The notes below the pieces were generated by a model. The model worked only from the letters and a program-made list of their open reading frames with translations, was not told where the DNA came from and searched no databases. A stretch of DNA of 64,000 nt from the NCBI GenBank assembly GCA_026120185.1, contig JANUWF010002430.1, positions 98,976 to 162,975 on the forward strand, written 5' to 3'. The position numbers were made by a program, and so were the translations under genes. This DNA is from Voacanga thouarsii. Taxonomy: Eukaryota > Streptophyta > Magnoliopsida > Gentianales > Apocynaceae. Of this stretch, positions 34,730 to 46,489 are shown piece by piece. Within the stretch, counting starts at the first letter, position 1, and each line of letters begins with the position of its first letter.

Positions 34730-36058
34730 TTAGCTAGTTGACCAATTTGGTTTTCCAAGTTGCGCATGGAGGCCCTCTAGGTTCCTGGTTGTAACATCAA
34801 CCCCTTGGAACTTAGTCTCCGTTGTACTTACCAATTGGCCAATCAATTCTTCCAATGGTGGCTTTAAAGATGCTGCATTATTGTTCATAGGGTTTTGGTT
34901 CCTTTGATTTCCTCCAAAATCTAAAAAGCACTGCCTAGGTTGGTTTCTATTGTTCCAAGAGAAATTTCGGTGGTTTCTCCAGCCAAGATTATAAGTAGAG
35001 CTATAAGGGTTGTTATCTGGACGGACATTACCTGCAAAGGCCGCTTGTTCCTTGGTTTCTTGGAGTGATCCCATATTTTGGCATTCATGATTTGGGTGTC
35101 CCTCTCCATAAAAATCACAACTTACGTTTAATCCCTGGCCTTGAGGCATCACCATTTGTTCCATCTTCTGAGTTAAGGCGTCCACCTTAGCTTCCAATGC
35201 TGCCACAACATCCACTTTGTGTACTCCTTGCACACGAGCTCTAGACCTTGTACTTCCCCAAGAGTAGTTATTAGAAGCCAGATTTTCAAAAAGATCGAAT
35301 ACCTGTTCCGGGGTCTTATGATTGATGGAACCCCCTACAGAAGAATCCATCACTTGGAGTGTTACGAACGTAAGGCCATTCAAAAAGATGAGCATCTGCA
35401 TTCCTAGCTCAATTCCGTGGTGTGGCCATTTTCTCAGCATCTCCTTGAATCTCTCCAAACTTTCATACAAGGGTTCAGACTCTAATTGTTAGAAGGTAAA
35501 GATCTCGTTCCTAAGTTTGGCTGTCCTAACCGGAGGGAAATATTTGGCAAGAAATTTTTCAGCTAGGGCATTCCAAGTGGTGATAGAACCTGTAGGTAAA
35601 GACTTTAACCAAGATTTGGCTCTATCTCTCAAGGAAAGCGGGAAAAGTCTTAACTTTGTGGCATCTTCAAAAACACCATTCATTTTGAAAGTATCACAAA
35701 TCTCCAGGAAACTAGCTAAATGGGCATTGTGATCTTCTTTAGGTAGCCCATCAAATTGAACCATGTTTTGGACCATTTGGATAATATTGGGCTTTTTTTC
35801 AAAATTATTTGCATCCACCCTAGGCTTAATGATACTCGAGCCAGTACCTGAGATTGCAAGTTTCACAAAGTCATCCATAACCCTTCTATTATTCCTAGTA
35901 TTGTTATTTTGAGCGCCATCCATATCGACGATCAAGTTCCTTTGGATTGTCCGGTGGATCTTTGATAGTGTTGTTTCGCTTTTCGGGTCAAAATCGACTG
36001 TCTCGCCTTCGGATTTTCGGGTCATGTACCAAGGATGACACCTAAAAAAAAAAAACAA
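34730..36058 (-). pseudogene. Ty3/gypsy gag (Athila lineage)
   Basis: Gag forms the particle that packages element RNA. Reading leftwards from 36058: DDFVKLAISGTGSSIIKPRV, MVQFDGLPKEDHNAHLASFL, then LFPLSLRDRAKSWLKSLP and TWNALAEKFLAKYFPP, which are the core of the retrotransposon gag domain. After one stop at about 35487, YESLERFKEMLRKWPHHGI continues the same domain. The zinc knuckle near 35120-35080 reads CDFYGEGHPNHEC, so its second Cys is Tyr. A Gly/Asn/Arg-rich tail follows. With only one stop, this is the best-preserved coding part of the element. Confidence 0.9.
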
Positions 36059-36289
36059 TAAGCAAGTTAGATAACAGAATTCATGATTAAAACAAAATTA
36101 AAAGATTTCAAAATTAGTCAATAGGACATAGTCAAAGTTAGTAGGTTAGATTACAAGGGTATACACAGATACACAAGATACAAAAGATAGCATCTTTTTT
36201 CGAAAAGAACAATTGTACATATTTACATATTTACTTATTTACATATTTACATGGTTAAATCAACAAAATCCAAGCTTTCAAGATATTGT

Positions 36290-36311
36290 TTCCTGGCAAC
36301 GGTGCCAAAAA
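36290..36311 (-). promoter_or_regulatory. Primer-binding site of the Athila-type element
   Basis: On the minus strand, two bases after the LTR end, the sequence reads TTTTTGGCACCGTTGCCAGG, close to the TGGCGCCGTTGCCGGGG used by Athila/Tat-lineage elements. Confidence 0.8.
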
Positions 36312-36313
36312 CT

Positions 36314-37815
36314 TGATACGTATTTATTTGGGTATAAAAATCATATAAAAATAAGCACATTCTCAATCAAGTTTAAATTAAAATGTTAATCCCAAATTAC
36401 ACATATGAGCAATCGTACTCATCATTAAGCATAGCATATGGTTCAAACGAGTGTCGATTCTCAAGGAACAAGTATGCATTAATCACTTTTCTTTCATTAT
36501 TTAACCGGCTAGACAAAATAAAATAAAATAATATAATATAATATATACATGTGTCAAGGATGGAGAATTATGTAATTCAAACCATTATTTTGACAAACAT
36601 GATATTAAAGAACTTAATCATTATCTTAACTAATTATTCTCTTGGCATCATGAACGATTAAGAAAGATTCACTTCTTTGGTCAATCCATGAATTTACTAT
36701 CTTCTAGATAAATTAGCATCACTTAGTCTGTCTCAACTAATTCATCCAAAAGATGCATTAAACACAATCCTTGATTAAATTTCCTTGGTCTGGCAAATTT
36801 AAAGCATGAAATTAATCAATGAATCCTTGGTCTGGCAAATATTAATTAACCTTTAATTACTAATCCTCAGCAATCAACCCCCTTGGTCTAGAAAGTTCAG
36901 AGCCAATAAATATGAAATTAATCAATTGCAACTACCATCAACCTCTTTGGCCTAGCAAGTTAATGAAAAGAAACAACCAATTAATCTCGTAATACGCCCA
37001 AGTAATTAAATACCAAGAAGAACAATCAATTAATCAAAAGATCAAATAACTCTAAAAATCATAAATATCTAAAACAATGTCAAATTATAATAAAATAATT
37101 AACTTATTATTGTTCAAGAAAAAGAAAACAACGTAAAAGAAAGCACTCATGGACAAGCCTCCTTCTTCTTCCTTTGAAGACCTTCTTGCACAATCCTCCT
37201 TGAATTGAAGAATTCCTCCTTTAATTTGAGTGATTTTCTATGAGATCTATGAATTCTCCCTATTCTCTCTTGTGTTTTCCATCTTTTCATAGGCTTAGGA
37301 AGTGTTTAAACTCGTTGGTACAAGGTTCTTGGCCGAGTAGAAGTAGGAAGATACTAAAATTTCACAGATTACCAAAAATTGCGTAGAAAAATCAAGATTC
37401 CATCTTATCCTCAGGGCACAGCCAGCGCCGCCTTAGCTACTAGAGCCGGCGCCGGTTGTGATTTGTTTCTTCTCTTGTTCGCCGATTTTTTCTCGCCTTC
37501 AGCACAATGTTGTCTAGAGTGTAGCCAGTGCTAGCATGGTTCTGTTCCAGTCCAGTTTCGACACTTTTTCATCGCCTCGAAGCTTGTGCCATCAGTGTGT
37601 GACCGGCGTTGGTTCCTCTGCCCTGTTCGGCGCCGCCTTGGTTCTATTTTATGACGTTTTGTTTTGTTTTATCCCTAAAATCTGAAATAATGAACAAAAT
37701 ACTTTTCCGATGGTAAAATCTCAAATATGAAAGAATATGACTAGTTATTGAATAGAATGTATCACAAAAGAGTCTCAAATAACTAGGAAAAATATGACTA
37801 ATTTAGGCCCTATCA
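36314..37815 (-). mobile_element. 5' LTR of the Athila-type element
   Basis: 1,502 bp, plus-strand termini TGATACG...CCTATCA. It is longer than the left copy by the segment missing there (about 37090-37440). Confidence 0.9.
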
Positions 37816-37820
37816 TATTT

Positions 37821-39572
37821 ACTGATCATAGCGTTGAAGCGAGGCATATTAAAGGATCATCTCCATTTTCATCATCCATAGAATTGAATTCAGTGACTTC
37901 TTCACCTACTTTGGTGGTGGTTTTGTTTTTCCTGAATCCATGCTTTTGCACTTAAATTTTTAACTATTTAAGCAAATGAAGTGAAAATTATGGTTTTGAA
38001 GTACACTACTGTGTAAATGTGTGATCATGTAATTTGATTGTGTATTTTTCAATATTCTGGATAGATATTAAGTCAGCAAAATTTGGTAGCTAAGGACTAC
38101 AGACTTTATTTTCTATGCATATAGAGTTCAATTACGGAGAAGAACCGGTCAATAGCAGCTGACCGTGGAGGTTTGCTTAACAAGATCAAGGTATAACTGT
38201 TTTTTGGCTTTTTAAAAAAGTTTTAATATGTTAAGTTTAAATTTGTTTCCTTCAAGATATGTTCTTGATTGATTTATTTTTCTCCTATTATTAGTTCTTG
38301 AATGATTAATTTTGGAGGACTAGAAAGGATCAAGCTGGTAAGCAACATGAAAATTTAGGAATCTTTTTAAGAGAGAAGGATGTCAAGTTTCCTTAATTTT
38401 GAAGGGCCTTTAAAAAAAAAAATTATGCGTATCTAAATGAATTCATACGAACTAATATTATGTTAGCTTATCTGAATACAAACTAACTTTTTGAAACCTT
38501 TTAGATTTCCATTCTAAAATATTTTTAATTTTTCACTTATTATCTTTTTAAGAATTCTAAAAATATTATTTCCCATTTAATTGTTGTCGTGACATATTTT
38601 TTTTCAAGATTAATTCTAAAAATTTATTTCAATTCTTTACATTAAAATTATCAATTGAAGCACATTTTTCCTTTTAATATATGAATACATTAAATATGCA
38701 TTCGCAAAAATATCCCTAGATATGTACATATTTTTTTAGGAATTAATACTAAAAAATTAATTTAATTCTTTACATTAAAATTATCAATTGAAGCTCGCTA
38801 TTCCTTACATTGCCTAAAGATATTAAATGTGCATTCACAAAAAATATTCCTAAATATTTATCAGAGTTTAAAAAATATTTTTTTCCTTGAATAAATGATA
38901 ATTAAAAAAATTAAAATTATTTGGAATAATTATTTTTAATTAAATTGAAATTTTAATTTGAATTGATTAGTTGTTGGTAAAAATCTTTGAAAATTGAATG
39001 AGGCTTTCGGAATTGGACAGCTTTTAGGAGTTTCCAATGGTTGGTTTGCTATTTCACAATCAGCTTTGCTTCTCTAAATGAAAATATCAACGTAGATTCT
39101 AAACTTTTTTTTTTTCTTTGGAAGTTTCTTATGGTTGGTTTGCTATTTTGTAGTTAGCTTTCCCTCTCAGAATAAAAATATCAATATAGATTTTGAACTT
39201 TTTTTTTTCAACGTGAGTATATTCTGCGCTTAGTAGCTACTTTTCCTTTTGGAGGTTTCATTTCCATTTCTTCACCAAAATCCACATGAACAAAAAGAAC
39301 ATTACAAACTATTTTAATTTTTTAATTTGTAATTTTGAATATATAGATTTTTAAAGTTCTATGGGAAAAAAAAATCAAAATTTGAATCTAAAATACTTTT
39401 AGGATATTTGTCTTCACAAATGTCTACAACTTCAGTTCTAATACTGATAGAAAAGGATGGTTCAATCAGTAAGAATGTTATACTTATTGTTATATCTAAG
39501 TTTGAAGATGAATAAAAAAAATGAGACTATTTATATTGATATCAAGACACTGAGAAAACTATTGAAATTATC
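37821..39572. other. AT-rich DNA, possible Helitron interior
   Basis: No clear gene. A short open segment near 37830-37925 (EARHIKGSSPFSSSIELNS) and a 65-bp exon-like piece with an AG acceptor and GT donor near 38129-38190 (KNRSIAADRGGLLNKIK) could be further captured exons, but I cannot name them. Two local tandem duplications are present: period about 133 bp at 38606-38871 and period about 93 bp at 39025-39210. Confidence 0.4.
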
Positions 39573-39599
39573 TCGTGCAACGCACGGATATCAACCTAG
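39573..39599 (+). mobile_element. Helitron-type 3' terminus
   Basis: A GC-rich hairpin CGTGC-AAC-GCACG at 39574-39586 is followed after nine bases by CTAG (39596-39599) and then T. A hairpin about ten bases before a CTRR end, inserted ahead of T, is the Helitron 3' signature. Helitrons make no duplication and have no inverted repeats, so the 5' TC end cannot be fixed by eye. No Rep/helicase is seen, so any such element would be non-autonomous. Confidence 0.6.
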
Positions 39600-40036
39600 T
39601 CAACAATAAAAGGGCATGCGTGTGTCCGCTGTTGTTCACATTCTACTAAAAAGGATGAATTCATGAATATTTTATATTACTTCAGTAAACACTAGGTTTG
39701 CACATTTTTTTTGTTTATGGAATTATTCATTCTTTTTTTTTTTTTCTTAATTGAGCTAGTTGGTTCTTCTCTTGGCTGGAAGATTGACAAATGAATTATC
39801 ATCTATATTGCGATTCTAAATTTTAAAAATTTAAAAACACATCCAATATTTAAAAAAAAAATCAAGAATCCGCCAAAAACCAATATTTAGTTTCGTTGAA
39901 CAAATAAAAAAGATCTTCTGATGAAGTTCATAGAAGCAGAGAAGACAAACGCTAAAAACCAAGTATAAAGTTGAGAAAATGAGAATCTTCTTATAAAATT
40001 CCAAAAACATCTGCCCACAAACAATAAAAGCTGCCT
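39600..40036. other. Non-coding DNA
   Basis: AT-rich sequence between the Helitron end and the Pack-MULE, with T runs near 39733-39744. No feature seen. Confidence 0.5.
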
Positions 40037-40045
40037 TTTTTATAA

Positions 40046-40220
40046 GGGAAATTCTTATATGAACTTAATTTACGGTTCGGATTCATGAGTGAGTGACACC
40101 TGTCCTTTTGATTATTTTATTCTAAAACCAATTTCTTTCCTTCTTTTTTTTTTTTTTTTTCTCACCATACCTTAACCATGATTAACTCTACATGAGGAAT
40201 CGCGCGAAAATTTTTTGAAT
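40046..40220 (+). repeat. Left terminal inverted repeat of the Pack-MULE
   Basis: See 46490-46663 for the partner arm. The arms are clearly homologous but diverged, the right arm having about nine extra bases (AGTCCACAGCC-like) after the first 20. Confidence 0.85.
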
Positions 40221-40840
40221 TTGGGCCAAAATAATCAGTGGAGGGCACATCAAATCTGTCTAGACAAGTAAATATCATATCCCTTTCCACACTCTCTCAT
40301 TACGCTTCACTCTCTTTATATCTCTCACCACAATACCTCCTCCTCCTTTCTCTATCTTTCTTTCCATGGCTTGAAGTCTACTCAGCGGCGGCATTGTGGT
40401 TTCAATTCTAGGCCTTAAAAGCTTTGAGACCCCAGCATTTAACAGAGGTCCAACCAAATGTACCTCTTCTTCCCTTACTACTATTGATTTTTTGGTTTGT
40501 CTTTGAGGTACATTTTTTAGAGCTACTCGGCTTCCGTTCTTCTTGGTAAGGTTGTTGTTAATTCTTGTTAAACTGCTTCTTGGGAATTTTATAAGTTTCT
40601 GGGAAGTCTTTCTTGTTTTTCTTTATTTTTTCCCCCTTCTGTTCTGAGTGCTATATATAGAATAGAGGCAAAATTTCTCAACTGAAAGATTTGGAGACAA
40701 ATAAGCACAAGATGACACAAACCATGGAACTTCAATAGACCACTTGGGATATCTGCAGGTTGTGGAGTAGATAATACTATGTAGAATGCTATTCTACTAT
40801 GGAGTACTAAGCATTTGTACTCCACATTCAGAGAATTGCA
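40221..40840 (+). other. Pack-MULE interior, possibly 5' part of captured gene
   Basis: A CT-rich stretch with TCTCTC blocks precedes an ATG at about 40365. No recognisable protein. By position it could be promoter or 5' exon of the captured NAPRT gene. Confidence 0.35.
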
Positions 40841-41582
40841 GGATTAGAGGACTGCATAAAGTTTGTTGCGCATTTTAAATTTATAGCAGATGAGATTGCT
40901 TTTGTCCTGGCATTCTTGCCTCCCTCATGCGAGGTACATGTTGAAGTTAAGCATCAGAAGATCAAAGGCTAGGCAGCAGAAGCTTAAAGACATTGCCAAA
41001 TCAGCTGCCAAGTCAACTGCTATTGTCAAGTCATATGCCAAGTCACTGATTGAAGCCACATCACATGCCACATTAACTAAATTCAGTTTTGATCCCGGTT
41101 GATGCATTCTTGGCGCCAAAACATCTTCAGATTAATTGTTGAATCACAGTTGTTAATTATTGTTAGATGCACTTTAGATTTATTAGTTTTAGTTTTATAG
41201 CTTAGTTGAGATCCGAATGCAAAATGTATATATAACATTGATGTTTTGTTTCTTCTTCAATATAGAGAAAACACAGAAGCTTTGTGCTCATTGTCAGTTT
41301 CAATCTTTACAGTTATTCCTCTTCAATTCTGTTGTTTTCTTCATGGTATCAGAGAAATATAATGCTTGTGTCGCTCATACTCTATTGAAGATAAAAGCTG
41401 GATTCAGAATCTACTTTATGCATTTCCTTTGTTTTCTATGAGGTAATTTTTGTAACCATAGTATCCGATTGTTTACATGTTTTCTGGAGGAGTTGATGTC
41501 CAGATTTTCTGGTCGATCGATTGGTGTTTTATACTTTCGGATTGTTAAGGCTGTGAAGATTGTTCATTCTGTTTTAGCAATT

Positions 41583-42700
41583 ATGGCTAATCAGGAATTT
41601 GCTGTATCAAGTCCCTTTTATATGCATCCGAAAGAAAATCCATCCTTGATTTTGGTTCAACCATCTTTGAATGAGAGCAATTATCATCAGTGGTGTAGAG
41701 CTATGCGAATGGCTTTGATTTCTAAGAATAAATTAGGTTTTGTTAATGGTAGCATCAATGCACCAATTCGAACATATACCTCATATGCAGCTTGGGAGCA
41801 ATGTAATAACATGGTCTGGTCATGGATTCTGAATTCAATATCATCATCTATTGCTCAAAGTGTGATTTGGATGGATAATGCTTATGATGTTTTGACTGAT
41901 CTCTGCGAACGATTTTCTCAAGGTGATTTATTTAGAATTTCAGACCTTCAAGAAGACATTTATAACTTGAAATAAAGTTCATTAACTATTAATGAGTATT
42001 ACACAAATCTAAAGACTTTGTGGGAAGAATTGTTGAACTTAAGGCCTCTTCCTATTTGTCACTGTGATCCTAAATGCCAATGTCCAGCATTGCTTGAGGT
42101 CAAGACAAATAATGATGCTGACTTTTTTATCTAGTTCATAAAAGGATTGAAGGAAGAGTTTAGTGGGATAAAATCTCAGATTTTACTGACAAAGCCATTC
42201 CCAACTATAATTCAGGCTTTTTCTATGGTTTTTACTCATGAACGATCCCGTAATTACCATTTTGCACATTGTGATAATTCTGTTTCTACAAATCCCCAAG
42301 TCTTCTCTGCAAGAAATACTGTGGTTCATTCATCAGCACAAAATGGATAGTTTCCCAAACATGAGTTCATATCAAATGTGGTTGGAAATACAAATGGGAA
42401 AAATGCACAGAATGCTGGATATAAAGGCTTTAGGAAAGAGAACAATATGCATAGGAGGATGCAATGTACATTTTGTGGAATGCAGGGGCATACAATAGAT
42501 AGATGTTAGAGGAAACATGGATTTCCAGCAAGTTACAGGAACAAAAATAGGAATATGGGGAATCAGGGATTTATGCCTCAAGCCAATGCTGCTGTTGAAA
42601 GTAATGTTTTTCAGCGCACATCTGATGGAATAAATTCAGTATCAGGTTGTTCAACTACCTCAATGGATTCGCAGACCTCACAGTTTGTTACTCAAGAACA
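41583..42700 (+). pseudogene. Copia C2 gag
   Basis: A gag frame of the retrotran_gag_3 type begins at ATG 41583: SPFYMHPKENPSLILVQPSL, then NYHQWCRAMRMALISKNKLGFV, CNNMVWSWILNSISSSIAQS and DLCERFSQGDLFRISDLQEDI. A stop at about 41974 and another near 42134 interrupt it. The frame recovers with FIKGLKEEFSGIKSQIL and an intact zinc knuckle CTFCGMQGHTIDRC at about 42465-42506, followed by a further stop. Confidence 0.88.
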
Positions 42701-42710
42701 GTAACAACAC

Positions 42711-43597
42711 TTGTTGAAATTGGTTCAATCACAGCTTGCTTCATCTTCCAAGACCAATATTATTTCTGATCATGAACATTCAATAAATCAGGCTACTTTA
42801 CAACCAAATTTCTCAAATTCATTTTGTCCAGCTCAAGATACAAGTATATATTCTTCAGTTTGGATTCTAGATTCAGGGGCAACAGATCACATTTGTTCTT
42901 ACTTAGATTCTTTCACTTATTATCATCCTGCACAAAATGTGTCCTTAAAATTACCAATTGGAGAGATAGTACATGTTTCACACATAGGCACAGTACAATT
43001 AAGTTCTTCTATGGATTTACAATTTAATTTCTTTGACTAATCTAATCCAAGACCTGAATTGCTTAGTCATTTTTAATTCCTCTTCTTGTCAAATTCAGGA
43101 TCCTTATCACGGGAAGATGATTGGATCAGCCGAGCTAGTGCAAGGGCTTTATCATTTCAATAAGAGCTTATTTTCTAAGTCTCCATCTTTGATTTGTAAT
43201 GTTTTCTCAGGCAATCTCTCTGATAATTCATTTCTTTGGCATTTTAGACTTGGACATTTGTCTAATAAGGTTTTAAGTTGTTTACACAATTATTGTAACT
43301 CCATTACCCTACTTGATCATGGCACTACTTGTAATGTGTGTCATATGGCAAAATAACATAAACTGTCTTTTCCTTTACCCAAAGGAACTACTGAACAATG
43401 TTTTGATCTAGTCCATATGGATGTTTGGGGACCATATCATATTTCTACTATTCAAGGTCATATGTACTTTCTCATTTTAGTTGATCATCATAATAGATAT
43501 ACTTGGATTTTTCTACTTAAACATAAGTTTGAAGTTGCTAATATTCTTCCTCAACTTTATGCCTATGTTCAAACATAATTTCACAAGAAAATCAAGG
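42711..43597 (+). pseudogene. Copia C2 protease and integrase start
   Basis: The aspartic protease motif WILDSGATDHIC lies near 42862-42897 with its catalytic Asp kept. Sequence then jumps, with a small deletion and frame change near 43017, into the pre-integrase region FLWHFRLGHLSNKVLS (His of the zinc-binding HHCC) and CNVCHMAK, ending in a stop at 43354-43356. The DMV-like stretch VHMDVWGPYHISTIQGH, the start of the integrase core, follows and breaks off. The stretch from 43017 on is nearly identical to 48091-48671. Confidence 0.85.
43017..43597 (+). repeat. 581-bp block shared with copia C3, copy 1
   Basis: Equal in length to 48091-48671, with about 17 substitutions (97.1%) counted by eye and no indels. 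Both copies share the same in-frame stops, while gag to the left is far more diverged between the two elements. Confidence 0.93.
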
Positions 43598-44046
43598 TTT
43601 ACTAAGTGATTCTCTAATTGCTGTGTGTGATGGAATCTGGGATCCCTTCTTCCACTATCTTCGGGGAATTGATTGTTCTCATCTTGAAATATATGCCATC
43701 TTTGAAGGATCTATTATATTTTCCAAGGTGCCATTGATGAGGATCAAAGGCCAATTGTTGTGAGTACTTAAAACTGACCTATTTTTCTAAGAATATCCTT
43801 ATGATGAGAATTATTTTTCTTTTGATTGCAATCAAAGCTCAAAAAATTTTCCTATTTTATCACATTCTTAGTGATGATTTTACTTGTAAATGAAGGTAGT
43901 CCAACTACTAGAAACTCGAATTGTCAATTTTATTAACTACACTTCATTGGTTGCTACAAATGCTGCCCAACACCAATTTGTTGCTAGCAAGTCTAAACTA
44001 CTTCTTGAGTTTAGGCTAAGGCGGGCATAAAGACAACATGGGATAT

Positions 44047-45136
44047 TTGAAGATTGTGTAGAATGCCATAATGCAACTAATGGTTAGAGAAAATGTTTTC
44101 AAGTCATTTGCATCGCTCAAAGAAGCTGGGGCGAGCATGGATGTCTTATAAAAATGCAAACAAAGAAACTCCAAGCACAACAAGCCAAAAGGACTCCAAT
44201 GAGGTGTCTTCTTCAAATGCTAAATATCCTAATCTATATTTTGATCCAGTTCTAGCACCGCAGTCCTCTCTTTATTGGTTGAAAAGGGAATGACATTGTT
44301 TGCTTAAGTGGAAGTTGTACAAAGCTGAATTTGAATTAAAATATTGCTTAGATGTGCGTTTGCAATGGTTTAATTCATTGTACTACTTTATTTGTATAGA
44401 GACAAGTTGTGTGACTGCAATATTCGAAACTTTGCATATCTATTAATAATTAGTTACTTTTTGAAACTTCACGCTTTATATTCGAAACTCCATGGCTATT
44501 CTAAATCTGGTACATGAAAAACTTAGAATATGTTACTTTTGCATCTTCATCTTGTAATACCAAATCCTATATGCCAGCAACATTAGCATTACATACAGGC
44601 TAACGCAGGCAATATCACACTCATTTCAAAGTAAGTCCAAATCATTGTCAGTCCATCATTTCAAGCCACAAAATCATCTACAAGAGCAAAAACTCCATAT
44701 AATCCCATGCCATACTTAGGTAAAAAGCAACATAAGGAAATAATGCATAGAAGTAAAACCGAAAAAATAGTTTGTATTACTCTAATTTCAAAAGTTTGTG
44801 CATGCCTTCTTAATTCTATACTCAACCGAATGTTGCATCAACTATGCAAACTACAACACAAATGCTAAATTTAGCACATCCAAATCCAAACACAAAATGT
44901 ATTGTTCCTAACAAACTTATACGCCTAAAATTTCAAAAATTGTAGTTAAATACATTTTTAATCCGTGGCTTCTTTTGTGTTGCTGGATCATCATGCTCAT
45001 AACTATTCTTTTCACCCTCATCATCATTATCATTTTTTTTTTCTTGTTAACTTTCCCATTCTGATATGGATTTCCAGCCTGCAAATTCCTTTGACCGCTT
45101 TTTGCATTTCCGTGACCTTTGTCTTGGTCCTTTAAC
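44047..45136. other. Pack-MULE interior without recognised gene
   Basis: Frames near 44093-44293 and 44917-45159 are open but match nothing I know. The latter is Lys/Met-rich and lies over an intron-like part next to the kinase exon. Confidence 0.45.
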
Positions 45137-45279
45137 TGCCCAAAAAGTCCTGCTTCCATACAATAAGATGTACGTTACTACACTAACACTCCAAATGTCT
45201 GCTTTAACGCTATAGGATCTATGAAGTACTTCAGGTGCAACATAATATGCACTACTGACAATGTCATTGAGACGTTGCT
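45137..45279 (-). pseudogene. CDPK-related kinase (CRK) exon fragment
   Basis: A single exon of 143 bp with an acceptor just upstream (minus strand) and a GT donor after it. It encodes [38 protein letters not shown] and LYGSRTFWA: the activation-loop end, the APE motif and subdomain IX of a Ser/Thr kinase. The phrase [12 protein letters not shown] is typical of CDPK-related kinases rather than CDPKs proper. The HRD and DFG catalytic motifs and the regulatory EF-hand part are absent. It was copied with its splice sites, on the strand opposite to the NAPRT fragment, within the Pack-MULE. Confidence 0.82.
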
Positions 45280-46311
45280 CTGTAAATGCACAGAAGCAGA
45301 CAAATGTCATGATGAATGAAGAATGAATCCATGAAGAAAGAAATTAGGCATGTAGATCATTAAAGATAAAGACCATGTCCTAACAGTCTAGTACAAATTA
45401 GCAAAAATAAACTAGCTTCAAATTCTAAATCACACTAATCTAGTTGTAAAAAAAGAAAGCATGATATCATCTAAACTCCAGAATATTAAACTGACTAGTT
45501 GCAGCCCATTTTCCAAAATTGTTTTAGCTATTGAAACAGCAATAGGTAGATTAAATCTTCTCAACCCTTTGAAACTAAGAAATACAATTTGTCAATGAAA
45601 ATGGACTGCAATTTCAGATAAAACTCCAATTGACTAATACCTACATCACTCATTCTTTGCTCAAATTCAAAATAAGATATACGTTCTTAGAAAGTAGGAA
45701 AAATTGTATTCTATTCTCATAGTTCAGTGCCACGATTATGTTGTTAAATTAGCTACTATAAAGATAAGTCTCTTTGTTGCAGGTCAAAATGATCTATAAA
45801 GTATACAAGCACTAAAATTGCACCTAAAAAAATTGTTCATCTCCATATGCAATTTCCCAAAGTAGTTATAGGCTATCCCTATCAAAAAGAAGGCAGGTAT
45901 TACCATGTATAGAGTGGATAATCTAAAACCACTATCTCCCCAGTTTCCGTAACAAGTTCATGAAAAATAGGATCTATAATTCACATAGTAGCCCTCTTTT
46001 AAACAACTAGATGGATCAGACTTATTGCAAAAGGAGAATCTCCAGTGAAGGAATTTGATTTCGTACTAAGCCCCACTTTGCAAAATAATATTCTTACTTG
46101 ATATCTTATAGTTCCAAACATGTTAAGTAGTATTTATACTTGACGCTCATAGCTGATCCTTTACTATTATGGCAAAGGTTAGGGAAAGAGAGACCAGAGA
46201 CTGGAGACAGATTACAACTTAATCAGTGACAGTGTCTAGACTTTCACAGATTACAAATTCACTCCTTCTACATTGCCGCTGCCGTGTAGTTTTCCGGCCA
46301 CCTTTGGCGGA

Positions 46312-46353
<42 letters not shown>

Positions 46354-46489
46354 AGGGAGGTGAGAGCTGGAGAGAGAGAGAGTGGATGGACAAGTGGGTG
46401 AATTCTATCTGGTAAAGAGAGCGAGCAAGGGGGAAGGGGTACTTTGATGTTGTAGGGGGCGGGGGGCGATATGGGGTGAATTTGAGGCG
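45280..46489. other. Pack-MULE interior, right part
   Basis: AT-rich sequence, possibly the intron upstream of the kinase exon, followed by a (GA)n tract at 46308-46345 and a G-rich patch near 46432-46468 next to the right inverted repeat. No coding similarity. Confidence 0.5.
46308..46345. repeat. (GA)n microsatellite
   Basis: A GA run interrupted by one GC, with a further shorter GA run to 46382. Confidence 0.95.

Larger units (their letters stand above)
29455..37815 (-). mobile_element. Non-autonomous Athila-type (Ty3/gypsy) LTR retrotransposon
   Basis: An 8,361-bp minus-strand element with LTRs at both ends, a 5-bp duplication TATTT (29450-29454, 37816-37820), a primer-binding site next to the right LTR and a polypurine tract next to the left LTR. 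It carries gag and, after a gap, an Athila-type ORF. Only about 1.1 kb separates these two, and no protease, RT or integrase motif is seen, so pol is deleted and movement would need a helper. It is inserted downstream of the CSN6/invertase relics. Confidence 0.92.
41137..43597 (+). mobile_element. Copia element C2, 3'-truncated
   Basis: A plus-strand copia element inside the captured NAPRT fragment. An LTR of about 206 bp ends at 41343 and is followed at once by a primer-binding site TGGTATCAGAG (41344-41354). A TATA-like ATGTATATATAAC is at 41223. Gag, protease and the start of integrase follow. It stops at 43597 against NAPRT sequence with no 3' LTR, so no duplication can be checked. The LTR start TGTTGAATC is approximate. 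Confidence 0.75.
40846..44046 (+). pseudogene. NAPRT: Nicotinate phosphoribosyltransferase fragment, split by copia
   Basis: NAPRT turns nicotinate and PRPP into nicotinate mononucleotide in the NAD salvage pathway. Three pieces are visible. The piece at 40846-40934 reads AGLEDCIKFVAHFKFIADEIAF and PPSCE. The piece at about 43636-43759 reads HYLRGIDCSHLEIYAI, EGSIIFSKVPLMR, ending at a GT donor. The piece at 43896-44046 reads VVQLLETRIVNFINYTSLVATNAAQHQFVASKSK and LLEFRLRRA, then a stop. The order is that of the N-terminal third of the plant enzyme. The copia element at about 41137-43597 separates the first two pieces. A one-base loss before the 43760 donor and a 12-bp insertion near 43640 are further damage. 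Introns are kept. Confidence 0.82.
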
